Assembly: GCA_023266055.1 (NCBI GenBank)
Contig: JAHFRW010000024.1
Coordinates: forward strand, 1 to 38,439
Source of the DNA: Gammaproteobacteria bacterium
GTDB lineage: Bacteria; Pseudomonadota; Gammaproteobacteria; Ga0077554; Ga007554
DNA: 38,439 nucleotides
Direction of reading: 5' to 3'
Part shown: positions 27,509 through 34,875 of the stretch, piece after piece
Layout: each line of letters starts with the position of its first letter
How positions within the stretch are numbered: position 1 is the stretch's first letter
The notes under the pieces: generated by a model
The model's input: only the letters and a program-made list of their open reading frames with translations
What the model was told of the DNA's origin: nothing
Database searches by the model: none
Program-made: the position numbers and the translations under genes

Positions 27509-28563
27509 GTAGCCACATAGCATTGTTGAGCCGGCATATCACCTTATGCGGGCTCTTGGCGGGGCTGATGTTTTCGCCAGCTGCGCTGGCGACTCCGCAT
27601 AAGCAGGATGTGTTGTTAATCACTCAATTTAGCGATCATCATTTAGCACTGGTGACGGCTAACGCGGGTGTTGTCCATCGTATCAAGGTAGGGCGGGCCC
27701 CTTTCGGTGTTGTCACTGCCGAAAATAATCGTGCTTATGTGACCACTGGCGAAGGCTTAGCCATTGTCGATGTGAAGACCCGCGAGCGCTTAGCCTTACT
27801 GCCCTACCAAACAAAACTCGGCGGAACATCCTGGGGAGAGTATCGCGACGGGGGCATGGGTATTGCGATGTCTGCGGACGGTAACACTCTCGCCGTCGGC
27901 GTTAATCGTAGCCGCGCGACAGGCGTGCTGGAAGTGTACCGAACGAAACCGCTTCGCTTTGTCGACAGCATTGAGGTGGGTAAACGGCCGTTCCAAGTTT
28001 TGTTTAGTCACGATGGCGAAAAAATATTTACCCTTGATCATGACTCCTATTCAGTGACTGAATACACTATTGCAACCGACACTGTAAAAACACATGAAGT
28101 TGCACCCCTCGGTTATGCTGCATTCGACAAACCACATTATGCGGTGATGTCAGCTGATGGGCTGTTGTGGCTGCCCATACAAGGGCGTCTATTACTCGGG
28201 TTAAACCCTAACACTGGACAACACATACAGCGAGCGTTAAGCGCCAATACCCATCAACATGGTATTGCTCTAGATACGACGGGAAAACAAATATATATCG
28301 TAGGTTCCGGTCCGGCAGGTAGCGCACGCGGCAAAGCAGCTTTAACTCGTATAAGCTTGGACGGCAGTGACGAACAAAATCTAGCCCTGACGCGTCAGCA
28401 CGAACACGTTTTGCTCAGCACAGATGGCACAACTGCCTACCTCACCGGCGGGCAAAGCTATACCGGTGGCTGGAACGGTATCAGTGTTATCGATCTGTCA
28501 AGTGGAGCGATAACTGAAATTGATGTGCCCGGACAGCCTTTGGGAATTGCTCTAATGCTTTAA
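27505..28563 (+). CDS. Exported YVTN-type beta-propeller protein
   Basis: The start ATG overlaps the TGA of the glcG-like gene (ATGA), giving a 352-residue product; the frame can be extended upstream, but this coupled start puts the signal peptide at the N terminus (LCGLLAGLMFSPAALA). The mature part is made of repeated blades of the YVTN/cytochrome cd1-like type: VGRAPFGVVTAENNRAYVTT, MGIAMSADGNTLAVGV, VGKRPFQVLFSHDGEKIFTL, HGIALDTTGKQIYIVG, LLSTDGTTAYLTGG, VPGQPLGIAL. No CxxCH heme site is present. Such propellers bind ligands or partner proteins and have no catalytic motif visible here. Translational coupling with a heme-binding-like protein suggests a shared periplasmic ligand or complex (inference). 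Confidence 0.85.
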   Translation: MSSHIALLSRHITLCGLLAGLMFSPAALATPHKQDVLLITQFSDHHLALVTANAGVVHRIKVGRAPFGVVTAENNRAYVTTGEGLAIVDVKTRERLALLPYQTKLGGTSWGEYRDGGMGIAMSADGNTLAVGVNRSRATGVLEVYRTKPLRFVDSIEVGKRPFQVLFSHDGEKIFTLDHDSYSVTEYTIATDTVKTHEVAPLGYAAFDKPHYAVMSADGLLWLPIQGRLLLGLNPNTGQHIQRALSANTHQHGIALDTTGKQIYIVGSGPAGSARGKAALTRISLDGSDEQNLALTRQHEHVLLSTDGTTAYLTGGQSYTGGWNGISVIDLSSGAITEIDVPGQPLGIALML

Positions 28564-28587
28564 AGCCCGCCCATTGACTCCTATAGC

Positions 28588-28704
28588 ATGCATAAAATAG
28601 ACGTCACTATGCAACATAACTTATACGTTATTGCCCTTCTTGTTAGCGTGCTGACCAGCTGCGTCGGATCCGGCAAGGTTAAGATCTTAGCTGATGATTA
28701 TTGA
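28588..28704 (+). CDS. Tiny lipoprotein-like ORF (38 codons)
   Basis: An ATG at 28588 (alternative ATG at 28609) opens a 38-codon frame whose product has a hydrophobic core (LYVIALLVSVLTSC) ending in a lipobox L-T-S-C, with a mature tail of only 14 residues (CVGSGKVKILADDY). It begins 25 bases after the propeller stop on the same strand, so it could be the last gene of that operon. No strong ribosome-binding site is seen. It may be a real short lipoprotein or the truncated N terminus of a former longer lipoprotein. The remaining roughly 220 bases up to dnaB show no credible gene. Confidence 0.45.
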   Translation: MHKIDVTMQHNLYVIALLVSVLTSCVGSGKVKILADDY

Positions 28705-28927
28705 GCGCTACCGTTTCCCAGAAATAAATCGACCAGCATTCCTGGCTCCACAAGCGGGGGCGAACAAGGAAGCAGCGACAAGGGCGTGGAAGGAAAATGA
28801 TATTGAGAAGCAACGAAGGGGTGGGGGAGCCACGGCCGTCAAGGCCGCGCCATCTCCGGCACGCCGTCTGAGTACTGGCCTTTTACCAACCCGCACTATT
28901 AAAAGATCAAACAACCCCTGACGAGCG

Positions 28928-30319
28928 CTACTCCCCGTTATTGTAAATATTCGGAATAAAATTTTCGAAGCGCGTGTATTGACCGAGGAAAGTCAGACGC
29001 GTGGTACCAATCGGGCCATTACGCTGTTTTGCAATAATGATTTCTGCAGTACCCTTGTCAGCGCTGTCCTCGTTATAAACTTCATCACGATAAATAAACA
29101 CAATCAAATCGGCATCCTGCTCAATAGCACCGGATTCACGCAAATCTGACATTACCGGACGCTTGTTGGGACGCTGCTCCAGACTACGATTAAGCTGCGA
29201 CAACGCTACCACGGGAACGTGCAATTCTTTTGCCAATGATTTAAGCGAACGTGAAATTTCAGAAATTTCAGTGGCACGATTTTCCTTGTTACCTGGCACC
29301 TGCATTAACTGCAGATAGTCGATAACAATCATGCCCAGACCATGTTCGCGCGCCAGACGACGCGCGCGCGCACGCAAATCAGTGGGCGTCATTGCCGGTG
29401 TGTCGTCGATATACAACGGTGACTCAGCCAGCATACCAATCGCCGAAGTCACACGCGGCCAGTCGTCATCGTCCAATCTACCGGTACGCAATCGGTGCTG
29501 ATCAATGCGCCCCAGTGATGACATCATACGCATCGCCAATTGCTCTCCCGGCATTTCCATGCTGAACACCGCCACGGGTAAACCCGACTTGATCGCAGCA
29601 TGCTCTGCAAGGTTCATGGCAAACGTGGTTTTGCCCATCGAAGGACGACCCGCCACAATCACCAGATCGGACTTCTGCAGGCCCGAGGTCATTTCATCAA
29701 AGTCATTAAATCCGGTGGGTATACCGGTAATAGGATTGTCGAGTTGAAACAGGGTTTCAATACGATCAACCGCTTTTACCAGCAAATCCTTGATGGAAAC
29801 AAAACCGCGCTTACCGCGTGCTCCGCGCTCCGCAATTTCAAAAACCAGCTTTTCACAGTGATCCAGCAGTTCCGCACTGTCACGACCTTCGGGATTAAAC
29901 GCGTTATCGGCAATCTCGGTGCCCGTACGTATTAATTGCCGCAGAATCGAGCGCTCACGTACAATCGCGGCATAGGCCTTGATATTGGCAGCGGTCGGTG
30001 TGTTTTTGGCAAGACCACCCAGATAAGAGAGACCACCCGCATTATCCAGCTCATTAATGCCGGACAGTTGCTCACTCAGGGTAATCACATCGAAGGGTGT
30101 ATTGCGCGCAGCGAGTGCGGCAATGGCGTTGAAAATCAGGCGGTGATCACGACGATAAAAATCGTCTTCTGTCACCACGTCAGCCACCTGATCCCAGGTG
30201 CTGTTTTCCAGCATCAGCCCACCGAGCACTGCCTGCTCCGCTTCTATGGAATTTGGCGGAACCTTCAGTGCTTCGGTGGCAGAGTCAAAAGACCGTGTTG
30301 CGTAAGCGAGGTCTTGCAT
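28928..30319 (-). CDS. dnaB: Replicative DNA helicase DnaB
   Basis: The 463-residue helicase has the N-terminal domain (PPNSIEAEQAVLGGLMLENS, then FYRRDHRLIF), the linker helix and the RecA-like C-terminal domain: Walker A GRPSMGKTTFAMNL near residue 220, VAVFSMEMPGEQLAMRMM, Walker B MIVIDYLQLM, and the arginine-finger region DLRESGAIEQDADLIVFIYR. No intein interrupts the P-loop. It forms the hexamer that unwinds DNA at the replication fork. It is the last gene of the rpsF-rpsR-DUF2232-rplI-dnaB cluster, with 101 bases and a hairpin between it and rplI. Confidence 0.98.
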   Translation of the reverse strand: MQDLAYATRSFDSATEALKVPPNSIEAEQAVLGGLMLENSTWDQVADVVTEDDFYRRDHRLIFNAIAALAARNTPFDVITLSEQLSGINELDNAGGLSYLGGLAKNTPTAANIKAYAAIVRERSILRQLIRTGTEIADNAFNPEGRDSAELLDHCEKLVFEIAERGARGKRGFVSIKDLLVKAVDRIETLFQLDNPITGIPTGFNDFDEMTSGLQKSDLVIVAGRPSMGKTTFAMNLAEHAAIKSGLPVAVFSMEMPGEQLAMRMMSSLGRIDQHRLRTGRLDDDDWPRVTSAIGMLAESPLYIDDTPAMTPTDLRARARRLAREHGLGMIVIDYLQLMQVPGNKENRATEISEISRSLKSLAKELHVPVVALSQLNRSLEQRPNKRPVMSDLRESGAIEQDADLIVFIYRDEVYNEDSADKGTAEIIIAKQRNGPIGTTRLTFLGQYTRFENFIPNIYNNGE

Positions 30320-30386
30320 AGTTCAGGTTTGCACCATCCGAAAACCAGAGCATGGATGAACCCAGTTATGGGGCATAAACATCAAG

Positions 30387-30409
30387 CACCCTCTTTCAAC
30401 GAGAGGGTG
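30387..30409 (-). terminator. Hairpin between rplI and dnaB
   Basis: CACCCTCT and AGAGGGTG form a perfect 8-pair stem with a 7-base loop. On the minus strand it is followed by CTTGATGTTTATG, with only a weak T-run. It may be a partial terminator or RNA-processing site that sets dnaB below the ribosomal genes. Confidence 0.4.
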
Positions 30410-30420
30410 AATATGCCGGA

Positions 30421-30873
30421 TTACGCCGTTTCAGCGACTACAACAATCTTTACATGTACGTTAACATCGGCATGCAGGTGCAGCTCTATTGAGAACTCAC
30501 CGGTATGACGCAACAGGCCATTGGGCAGACGTACTTCATGCTTTTCAACCGCAACACCCGCCGCTGTTACCGCCTCGGCGATATCACGCGTACCCACTGA
30601 ACCAAACAAGCGACCTTCATCACCTGCACGGCTGGCGATCGTGACGACCTTGTCCTGCAATGACGCGGCACGTGCCTGTGCGGCCGCCAATGTTGCCGCC
30701 GCGGCTTGTTCCAGCTCAACACGACGCGCTTCATATTTGGCACGATTGTCAGGTGATGCAACGGTTGCTTTGCCACGCGGAATCAAAAAATTTCTACCAT
30801 AACCAGGACGCACGGATACTACCTGGCCCAAAACACCCAGATTTTCTACTTTTTCCAGAAGAATTACTTGCAT
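30421..30873 (-). CDS. rplI: 50S ribosomal protein L9
   Basis: The 150-residue protein begins with the L9 signature [20 protein letters not shown] and [13 protein letters not shown]. This is followed by the long connecting helix (alanine-rich, about residues 42-75: [20 protein letters not shown]) and the C-terminal domain ([20 protein letters not shown]). It binds 23S rRNA near the L1 stalk and limits frameshifting. Length and motifs are normal. The gene lies 60 bases after the DUF2232 membrane-protein gene and before dnaB, the standard order in this class. Confidence 0.97.
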   Translation of the reverse strand: MQVILLEKVENLGVLGQVVSVRPGYGRNFLIPRGKATVASPDNRAKYEARRVELEQAAAATLAAAQARAASLQDKVVTIASRAGDEGRLFGSVGTRDIAEAVTAAGVAVEKHEVRLPNGLLRHTGEFSIELHLHADVNVHVKIVVVAETA

Positions 30874-30933
30874 TTCACACTACCTCATTCAAACAAAAAA
30901 TGGCTACTCAATTTATATTCCAGACTTCAAGGT

Positions 30934-31866
30934 TTATGGATCTGAAATATCCGGCTTCCTGGAATCAAAATACGCCCGAAAATTCATCCAGCTATCCGCA
31001 AAACCAACACCCGCCAATGCCACGACCACAAACGGCGGCAGGATTGCCAACAATACATACACCAACATCAGCCATACTACAGAACGCTTCGTGGCAAAGG
31101 ATATGGCATGGGCCACTGCCAAGCCCTGCAAGGCGTATACTATTACCAGCACCACCAGCAAATCGGTGATGATTGCAGCCAGCCCCCCTGAGGCAAACAG
31201 GCTGATCGCCAGCACCGCCGCCGCCGGATAGGCTACCCGGTTGCCCAGCCGTAACGAGCGAAACTCCTGGCCGAAGCCACCCGGATGGTACAACAATGAC
31301 TGCCACCAACGCCCCATCACCACACTGAGCATGGCACTTAACATGAGCGCGCTTGCAACAATGCCCGTCATGTGGGGGGCAACCTGCTGCATGATCTGCC
31401 CCATTTGTTCCAGGCCCGCCTTGTCCAACCGGGATTGCTGAATCATGTTTGCCAGCATCTCATGCCACCAGGTCGCCGGATCCGGTAATAGCCCATGAAT
31501 GCCTACCACCACGGCAGCCCCCACCAACGCCGCCACCTGTACCATCAACCCCATGGAAATGGTCTGCCGTAATATCAGTGCCAACATCAGTATGGGTAAC
31601 CAGACAATGGCCGCCAGCACTACCGCTGGTGCAGGATTACCAAACAGAAGCCATGCCACTCCCATAATCCCGGGCACAGCACCCAGCATGACATAGAGGG
31701 CTTCACGAGCACCTAAACGCAAGGCCACCAGTGCAATTACACCACCACTTAACGTAGTACTAATGGGTTGCAGTGGCGGCAACACCAGTGACACCACCCC
31801 AAATACGGCGGCCACCAGCATTGCATAGACACGACCACTCATGATGAGAGAAGCAAGCTTTTGCAT
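30934..31866 (-). CDS. DUF2232 (YybS-like) multi-spanning membrane protein
   Basis: The product is 310 residues from the ATG at 31866 (the frame also opens at the preceding TTG). Its hydrophobic profile suggests eight or nine membrane helices: VYAMLVAAVFGVVSLVL, GGVIALVALRL, VLAAIVWLPILMLALIL, VAALVGAAVVVGIHGLL, IVASALMLSAMLSVVMG, AVLAISLFASGGLAAIITDL, LVVLVIVYALQGLAVAHAI, LMLVYVLLAILPPFVVVALA. The location between rpsR and rplI and the overall pattern match DUF2232 proteins found there in gammaproteobacteria. Function is unknown, with no catalytic motif visible; a role as the membrane part of a transporter has been suggested for relatives by fold, but nothing here proves it. Confidence 0.85.
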   Translation of the reverse strand: MQKLASLIMSGRVYAMLVAAVFGVVSLVLPPLQPISTTLSGGVIALVALRLGAREALYVMLGAVPGIMGVAWLLFGNPAPAVVLAAIVWLPILMLALILRQTISMGLMVQVAALVGAAVVVGIHGLLPDPATWWHEMLANMIQQSRLDKAGLEQMGQIMQQVAPHMTGIVASALMLSAMLSVVMGRWWQSLLYHPGGFGQEFRSLRLGNRVAYPAAAVLAISLFASGGLAAIITDLLVVLVIVYALQGLAVAHAISFATKRSVVWLMLVYVLLAILPPFVVVALAGVGFADSWMNFRAYFDSRKPDISDP

Positions 31867-31921
31867 CAATCTTCAAAACCTTTGCCTAAGGCATCTCAAC
31901 GACGGTCGGCCCTCGCATCGA

Positions 31922-32146
31922 TCAATGGGAATCGCAGTACGGCAATAAAGCCAGAAAACGTGCACGCTTGATCGCCGTGGTCAACTGGCGCTGGTATCTT
32001 GCACGGGTACCGGTAATCCGGCTTGGGACAATCTTGCCCGTTTCCGTAATGTAGTTCTTCAACACGGAAATATCCTTGTAATCAATTTCCTTAACTTTTT
32101 CTGCGGTGAAACGGCAAAACTTTCTGCGACGGAAAAAACGCGACAT
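31922..32146 (-). CDS. rpsR: 30S ribosomal protein S18
   Basis: The 74-residue protein is basic and carries the S18 core: [53 protein letters not shown] and [10 protein letters not shown]. The single Cys near residue 11 is common in this non-zinc type. S18 pairs with S6 on the 30S platform. It lies 81 bases after rpsF, which is a rather wide gap for this pair, and has a good ribosome-binding site (GGAGG, 5-6 bases upstream of the ATG). Confidence 0.98.
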   Translation of the reverse strand: MSRFFRRRKFCRFTAEKVKEIDYKDISVLKNYITETGKIVPSRITGTRARYQRQLTTAIKRARFLALLPYCDSH

Positions 32147-32227
32147 ATAACCTCCAAAAACAGCTCAATCAACCCGATGGCGATACTGAAACATTCAGTA
32201 TCGTCTTGTTATCACTTTACAGATGCG

Positions 32228-32653
32228 TCAGTCTGCGGCAACCGCCAGATCGGTTTCTTCAAGATCCGTATCTGCATCCACATCACTATCATCCAGATCA
32301 TCACGGAACTTGTGTTCGCGGTCATCACGCTCATCCTTGGAACGGATGAGCGGCGATGGTGTGGTAATCGCTTCCTTGCAGGCAATCACCAGATTGCGCA
32401 ATACAGCATCGTTAAAACGGAAAGCACTGGTAAGTTCATCAAGGGTTTCTTGACCACATTCAATATTCATAAGCACATAGTGCGCCTTGTGAATCTTGTT
32501 GATGGGGTAAGTGAGCTGCCGGCGACCCCAGTCTTCGAGGCGGTGGATGGTACCCCCCTTGGACTCAATCGCCGAACGGTAACGCTCAATCATGGCAGGG
32601 ACTTGCTCGCTCTGGTCGGGATGAACCAGAAACACAATTTCATAATGCTTCAT
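32228..32653 (-). CDS. rpsF: 30S ribosomal protein S6
   Basis: The 141-residue protein has the S6 fold signatures [60 protein letters not shown] and a C-terminal [10 protein letters not shown]. The ordered domain ends near residue 100 and is followed by a long, strongly acidic tail ([28 protein letters not shown]). In E. coli the S6 tail is glutamylated by RimK; here Asp dominates and the last residues are AVAAD. It heads the operon; the ribosome-binding site AAGGAG is 5 bases before the ATG and can be sequestered by the leader. Confidence 0.98.
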   Translation of the reverse strand: MKHYEIVFLVHPDQSEQVPAMIERYRSAIESKGGTIHRLEDWGRRQLTYPINKIHKAHYVLMNIECGQETLDELTSAFRFNDAVLRNLVIACKEAITTPSPLIRSKDERDDREHKFRDDLDDSDVDADTDLEETDLAVAAD

Positions 32654-32740
32654 TAAAGCTCCTTATGGTTTATCGCAGCCTTTCGCTCTCACGAAAGGCA
32701 AGGAGTAAACAGTGACAGGGAAAATCCCCTTTTAGTTAGA
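32654..32740 (-). promoter_or_regulatory. rpsF leader RNA with sequestered ribosome-binding site
   Basis: In the leader, CTCCTT (32705-32700) is perfectly complementary to the rpsF ribosome-binding site AAGGAG (32664-32659). Directly stacked on it is a perfect 8-pair hairpin GCCTTTCG-TGAGAG-CGAAAGGC (32699-32678). Alternatively GTTTA just upstream could pair with TAAAC, competing with or forming a pseudoknot with the first pairing. The S6:S18 complex is known to repress its operon through rpsF leader RNA in many bacteria, so autoregulation is likely. I did not confirm the published CCG-containing binding motif. Confidence 0.55.
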
Positions 32741-32746
32741 CCCGGC

Positions 32747-32776
32747 ATTATATACCATGCACGAGACAGCTTGCAA
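32747..32776 (-). promoter_or_regulatory. Promoter of the rpsF operon
   Basis: On the minus strand a perfect TATAAT (32752-32747) is preceded after 18 bases by TTGCAA (32776-32771, 4 of 6 matches to TTGACA). Predicted transcription starts near 32740, giving a leader of about 87 bases. Confidence 0.6.
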
Positions 32777-33166
32777 TTTTGCCGGATCATGGCCTACGGG
32801 AAAGCCGCCCATGAAACAGGCGTGCCGAACACCCATCACATTGGAACACGGCACCACAAACACCTGTCAAAAAACATATATCACTGATATTTAATTAAAA
32901 AATATCTAACCCGGAACAGGCATGGCCGTTTTTCTGCTTCCGCTCTCCCTCAGTCTCAACAAAGTTTAACCCGCAAAAAATACCCGCAAAAATCGCCGAT
33001 ACTCTCCCATAATCTTTATATTCCTTCGATCTATGCCATTAAGCCCCCTCTTTCAGCCAAGGTAAACCTCAAGTTTGTGTGACGTCTGTCGCTATCTCCA
33101 GTAGTCACACCACCCTATCAAAATCTTTACGCAGTTGACCAGATCGCCGCGTACACAGGAGTGTTT
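32777..33166. other. 390-base intergenic region before the pilus cluster
   Basis: No credible gene. It contains an AT-rich dyad GATATTT-N7-AAATATC (32886-32906) and a spaced dyad GTGTGAC-N20-GTCACAC (33077-33083 and 33104-33110), 57 bases before mshE. The spacing of the second is too wide for a CRP site. Either could bind a regulator of the pilus operon. I found no convincing sigma-54 or sigma-70 promoter. Confidence 0.5.
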
Positions 33167-34870
33167 ATGCCACGGCCAAAAACCATCCGATTAGGTGAAG
33201 TTTTAATCCAGCAATCTCTGGTTACCGAAGAGCAGCTTGCCTTTGCAATCGCCGAACAAAAACGTTCGGGGCGCAAGATTGGACGAATTTGCGTGGAAAA
33301 TGGCTTTGTCACGGAAGATGGCATTTCCAGAGCACTGGCCAAGCAGTTAGATATTCCCTATATCAACCTTAAATATTACAACGTCAATCCAACCGTCGTG
33401 CGCCTGCTGCCTGAAACCCAGGCACGCCGTTTTCGCGCCATCGCTCTGGAAGATCGTGGTACATCGTTTTTGGTAGGCATGGCAAACCCCACCGACCTGT
33501 CAGCCTACGACGAGATTTCTCGTCTGATGAAAAACACCATCGAACTCGCCGTGGTCAATGAAGACGAATTGCTTCAAACCATTGATCGAATTTACCGACG
33601 CACTGACGAAATTACCGACTTTGCCCGTGAGCTGGAACAGGACATGGGCGATGCCGTGATGGATTTCGGCGGACTGGAGATCAATCCGGGCCAGGAAGAA
33701 GCCCCCGTCGTCAAATTATTACAATCCGTATTTGAGGATGCAACCCAGGTGCGCGCCTCCGATATTCATATCGAACCCCAGGAAAGCAAGCTGCAAATAC
33801 GTTTCCGCATAGACGGCGTACTGCATCTGCAAACCGAAGCCGACATGAAAATTGCCCCGGCATTGGCATTGCGCCTGAAATTGATGTCAGCACTCGATAT
33901 TTCCGAAAAAAGACTCCCTCAGGACGGGCGCTTCGTCATGAAAGTCAAACAACAGCAGATTGACGTGCGTATTTCCACCATGCCGACGCAATACGGCGAA
34001 TCGGTCGTCATGCGGCTACTCAACCAAAGTGGTGGTGCCCTCAATCTGGATGCGATCGGCATGCCACCGAACATACTGGAACGGTTTCGCGCCATTATCC
34101 GCCGACCCAATGGCCTGGTACTGGTCACTGGCCCGACCGGTAGCGGCAAAACCACCACCTTGTACGGCGCACTGGCAGAACTCAACACTCCGGAAAGAAA
34201 GCTGATCACCGTGGAAGATCCGGTGGAGTATCGTCTGCCAGGCATTAATCAGGTTCAGATCAACGACAAGATTGAGCTGTCGTTTGCACGCGTACTGCGA
34301 TCTGCATTGCGTCAGGATCCTGACGTAGTGCTGGTCGGTGAAATGCGCGACCAGGAAACAGCACAAATCGGTATGCGCGCCGCCATGACGGGCCATCTGG
34401 TACTGTCGACCTTGCACACCAATGATGCGGCAAGCACTCCAATTCGCCTGCTGGACATGGGCGTGCCACGCTACATGGTCGCCACCTCCATTCAGGCAGT
34501 CATGGCACAACGCTTGGTGCGTGTGATCTGCGAGAGTTGCAGCACGGATTACCCGCTCAAGCCCAACGAGTCCCAATGGCTGAAAGCCGAATTAAAAGAC
34601 GCTGTTGCGACCACCAAATTTTTCTATGGACGCGGCTGCACTCATTGCAATGGTACCGGTTACCGTGGCCGTACAGGCGCCTATGAAATGCTTGAAATGA
34701 CGGAAGCGGTTACCGATGCCACCAACCATGCCGATCCATCACACTTCCTGAAAGCCGCACAAGCGCAAATGGCCGGGGAGACCTTGCGCAGACACGCCGT
34801 CGCATTGGCCATTGCCGGCAAAACAACTGTATCTGAAGCCATGCGTATCAGCAATCAGTTTGAAGATTAA
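33167..34870 (+). CDS. mshE: MSHA-type pilus extension ATPase MshE (GspE/PilB family)
   Basis: The product is 567 residues from the ATG at 33167, which has AGGAG 5 bases away; the frame opens two codons earlier at a GTG. The N-terminal MshEN domain contains two 24-residue c-di-GMP-type motifs separated by 5 residues: RLGEVLIQQSLVTEEQLAFA... (8-31) and KIGRICVENGFVTEDGISRA... (37-60). The ATPase core has an Asp box, Walker A GPTGSGKTTTLYG near residue 322, Walker B DPDVVLVGEMRD, a His box (TGHLVLSTLHTNDA) and a zinc-binding CESC...CTHC pair. It powers pilus assembly at the inner membrane. It opens the cluster here, whereas in Vibrio mshE lies after mshI-mshN. Confidence 0.92.
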   Translation: MPRPKTIRLGEVLIQQSLVTEEQLAFAIAEQKRSGRKIGRICVENGFVTEDGISRALAKQLDIPYINLKYYNVNPTVVRLLPETQARRFRAIALEDRGTSFLVGMANPTDLSAYDEISRLMKNTIELAVVNEDELLQTIDRIYRRTDEITDFARELEQDMGDAVMDFGGLEINPGQEEAPVVKLLQSVFEDATQVRASDIHIEPQESKLQIRFRIDGVLHLQTEADMKIAPALALRLKLMSALDISEKRLPQDGRFVMKVKQQQIDVRISTMPTQYGESVVMRLLNQSGGALNLDAIGMPPNILERFRAIIRRPNGLVLVTGPTGSGKTTTLYGALAELNTPERKLITVEDPVEYRLPGINQVQINDKIELSFARVLRSALRQDPDVVLVGEMRDQETAQIGMRAAMTGHLVLSTLHTNDAASTPIRLLDMGVPRYMVATSIQAVMAQRLVRVICESCSTDYPLKPNESQWLKAELKDAVATTKFFYGRGCTHCNGTGYRGRTGAYEMLEMTEAVTDATNHADPSHFLKAAQAQMAGETLRRHAVALAIAGKTTVSEAMRISNQFED

Positions 34871-34875
34871 AGAAG

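Noticed and set aside
28694..28921. 75-codon plus-strand frame between the propeller gene and dnaB
   Set aside because: Low-complexity basic translation (KQRRGGGATAVKAA), no ribosome-binding site, and it overlaps the mini-lipoprotein end in another frame. I left this stretch as non-coding.
29936..30508. 190-codon plus-strand frame across the dnaB/rplI junction
   Set aside because: It spans two conserved genes and their intergenic hairpin on the opposite strand; composition is not protein-like.
33077..33110. CRP site before mshE
   Set aside because: The TGTGA/TCACA half sites are present but are separated by far more than the 6 bases a CRP dimer needs.
34016..34576. 186-codon minus-strand frame inside mshE
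   Set aside because: Antisense to the Walker motifs of the ATPase, with a His/Gln/Cys-rich translation.
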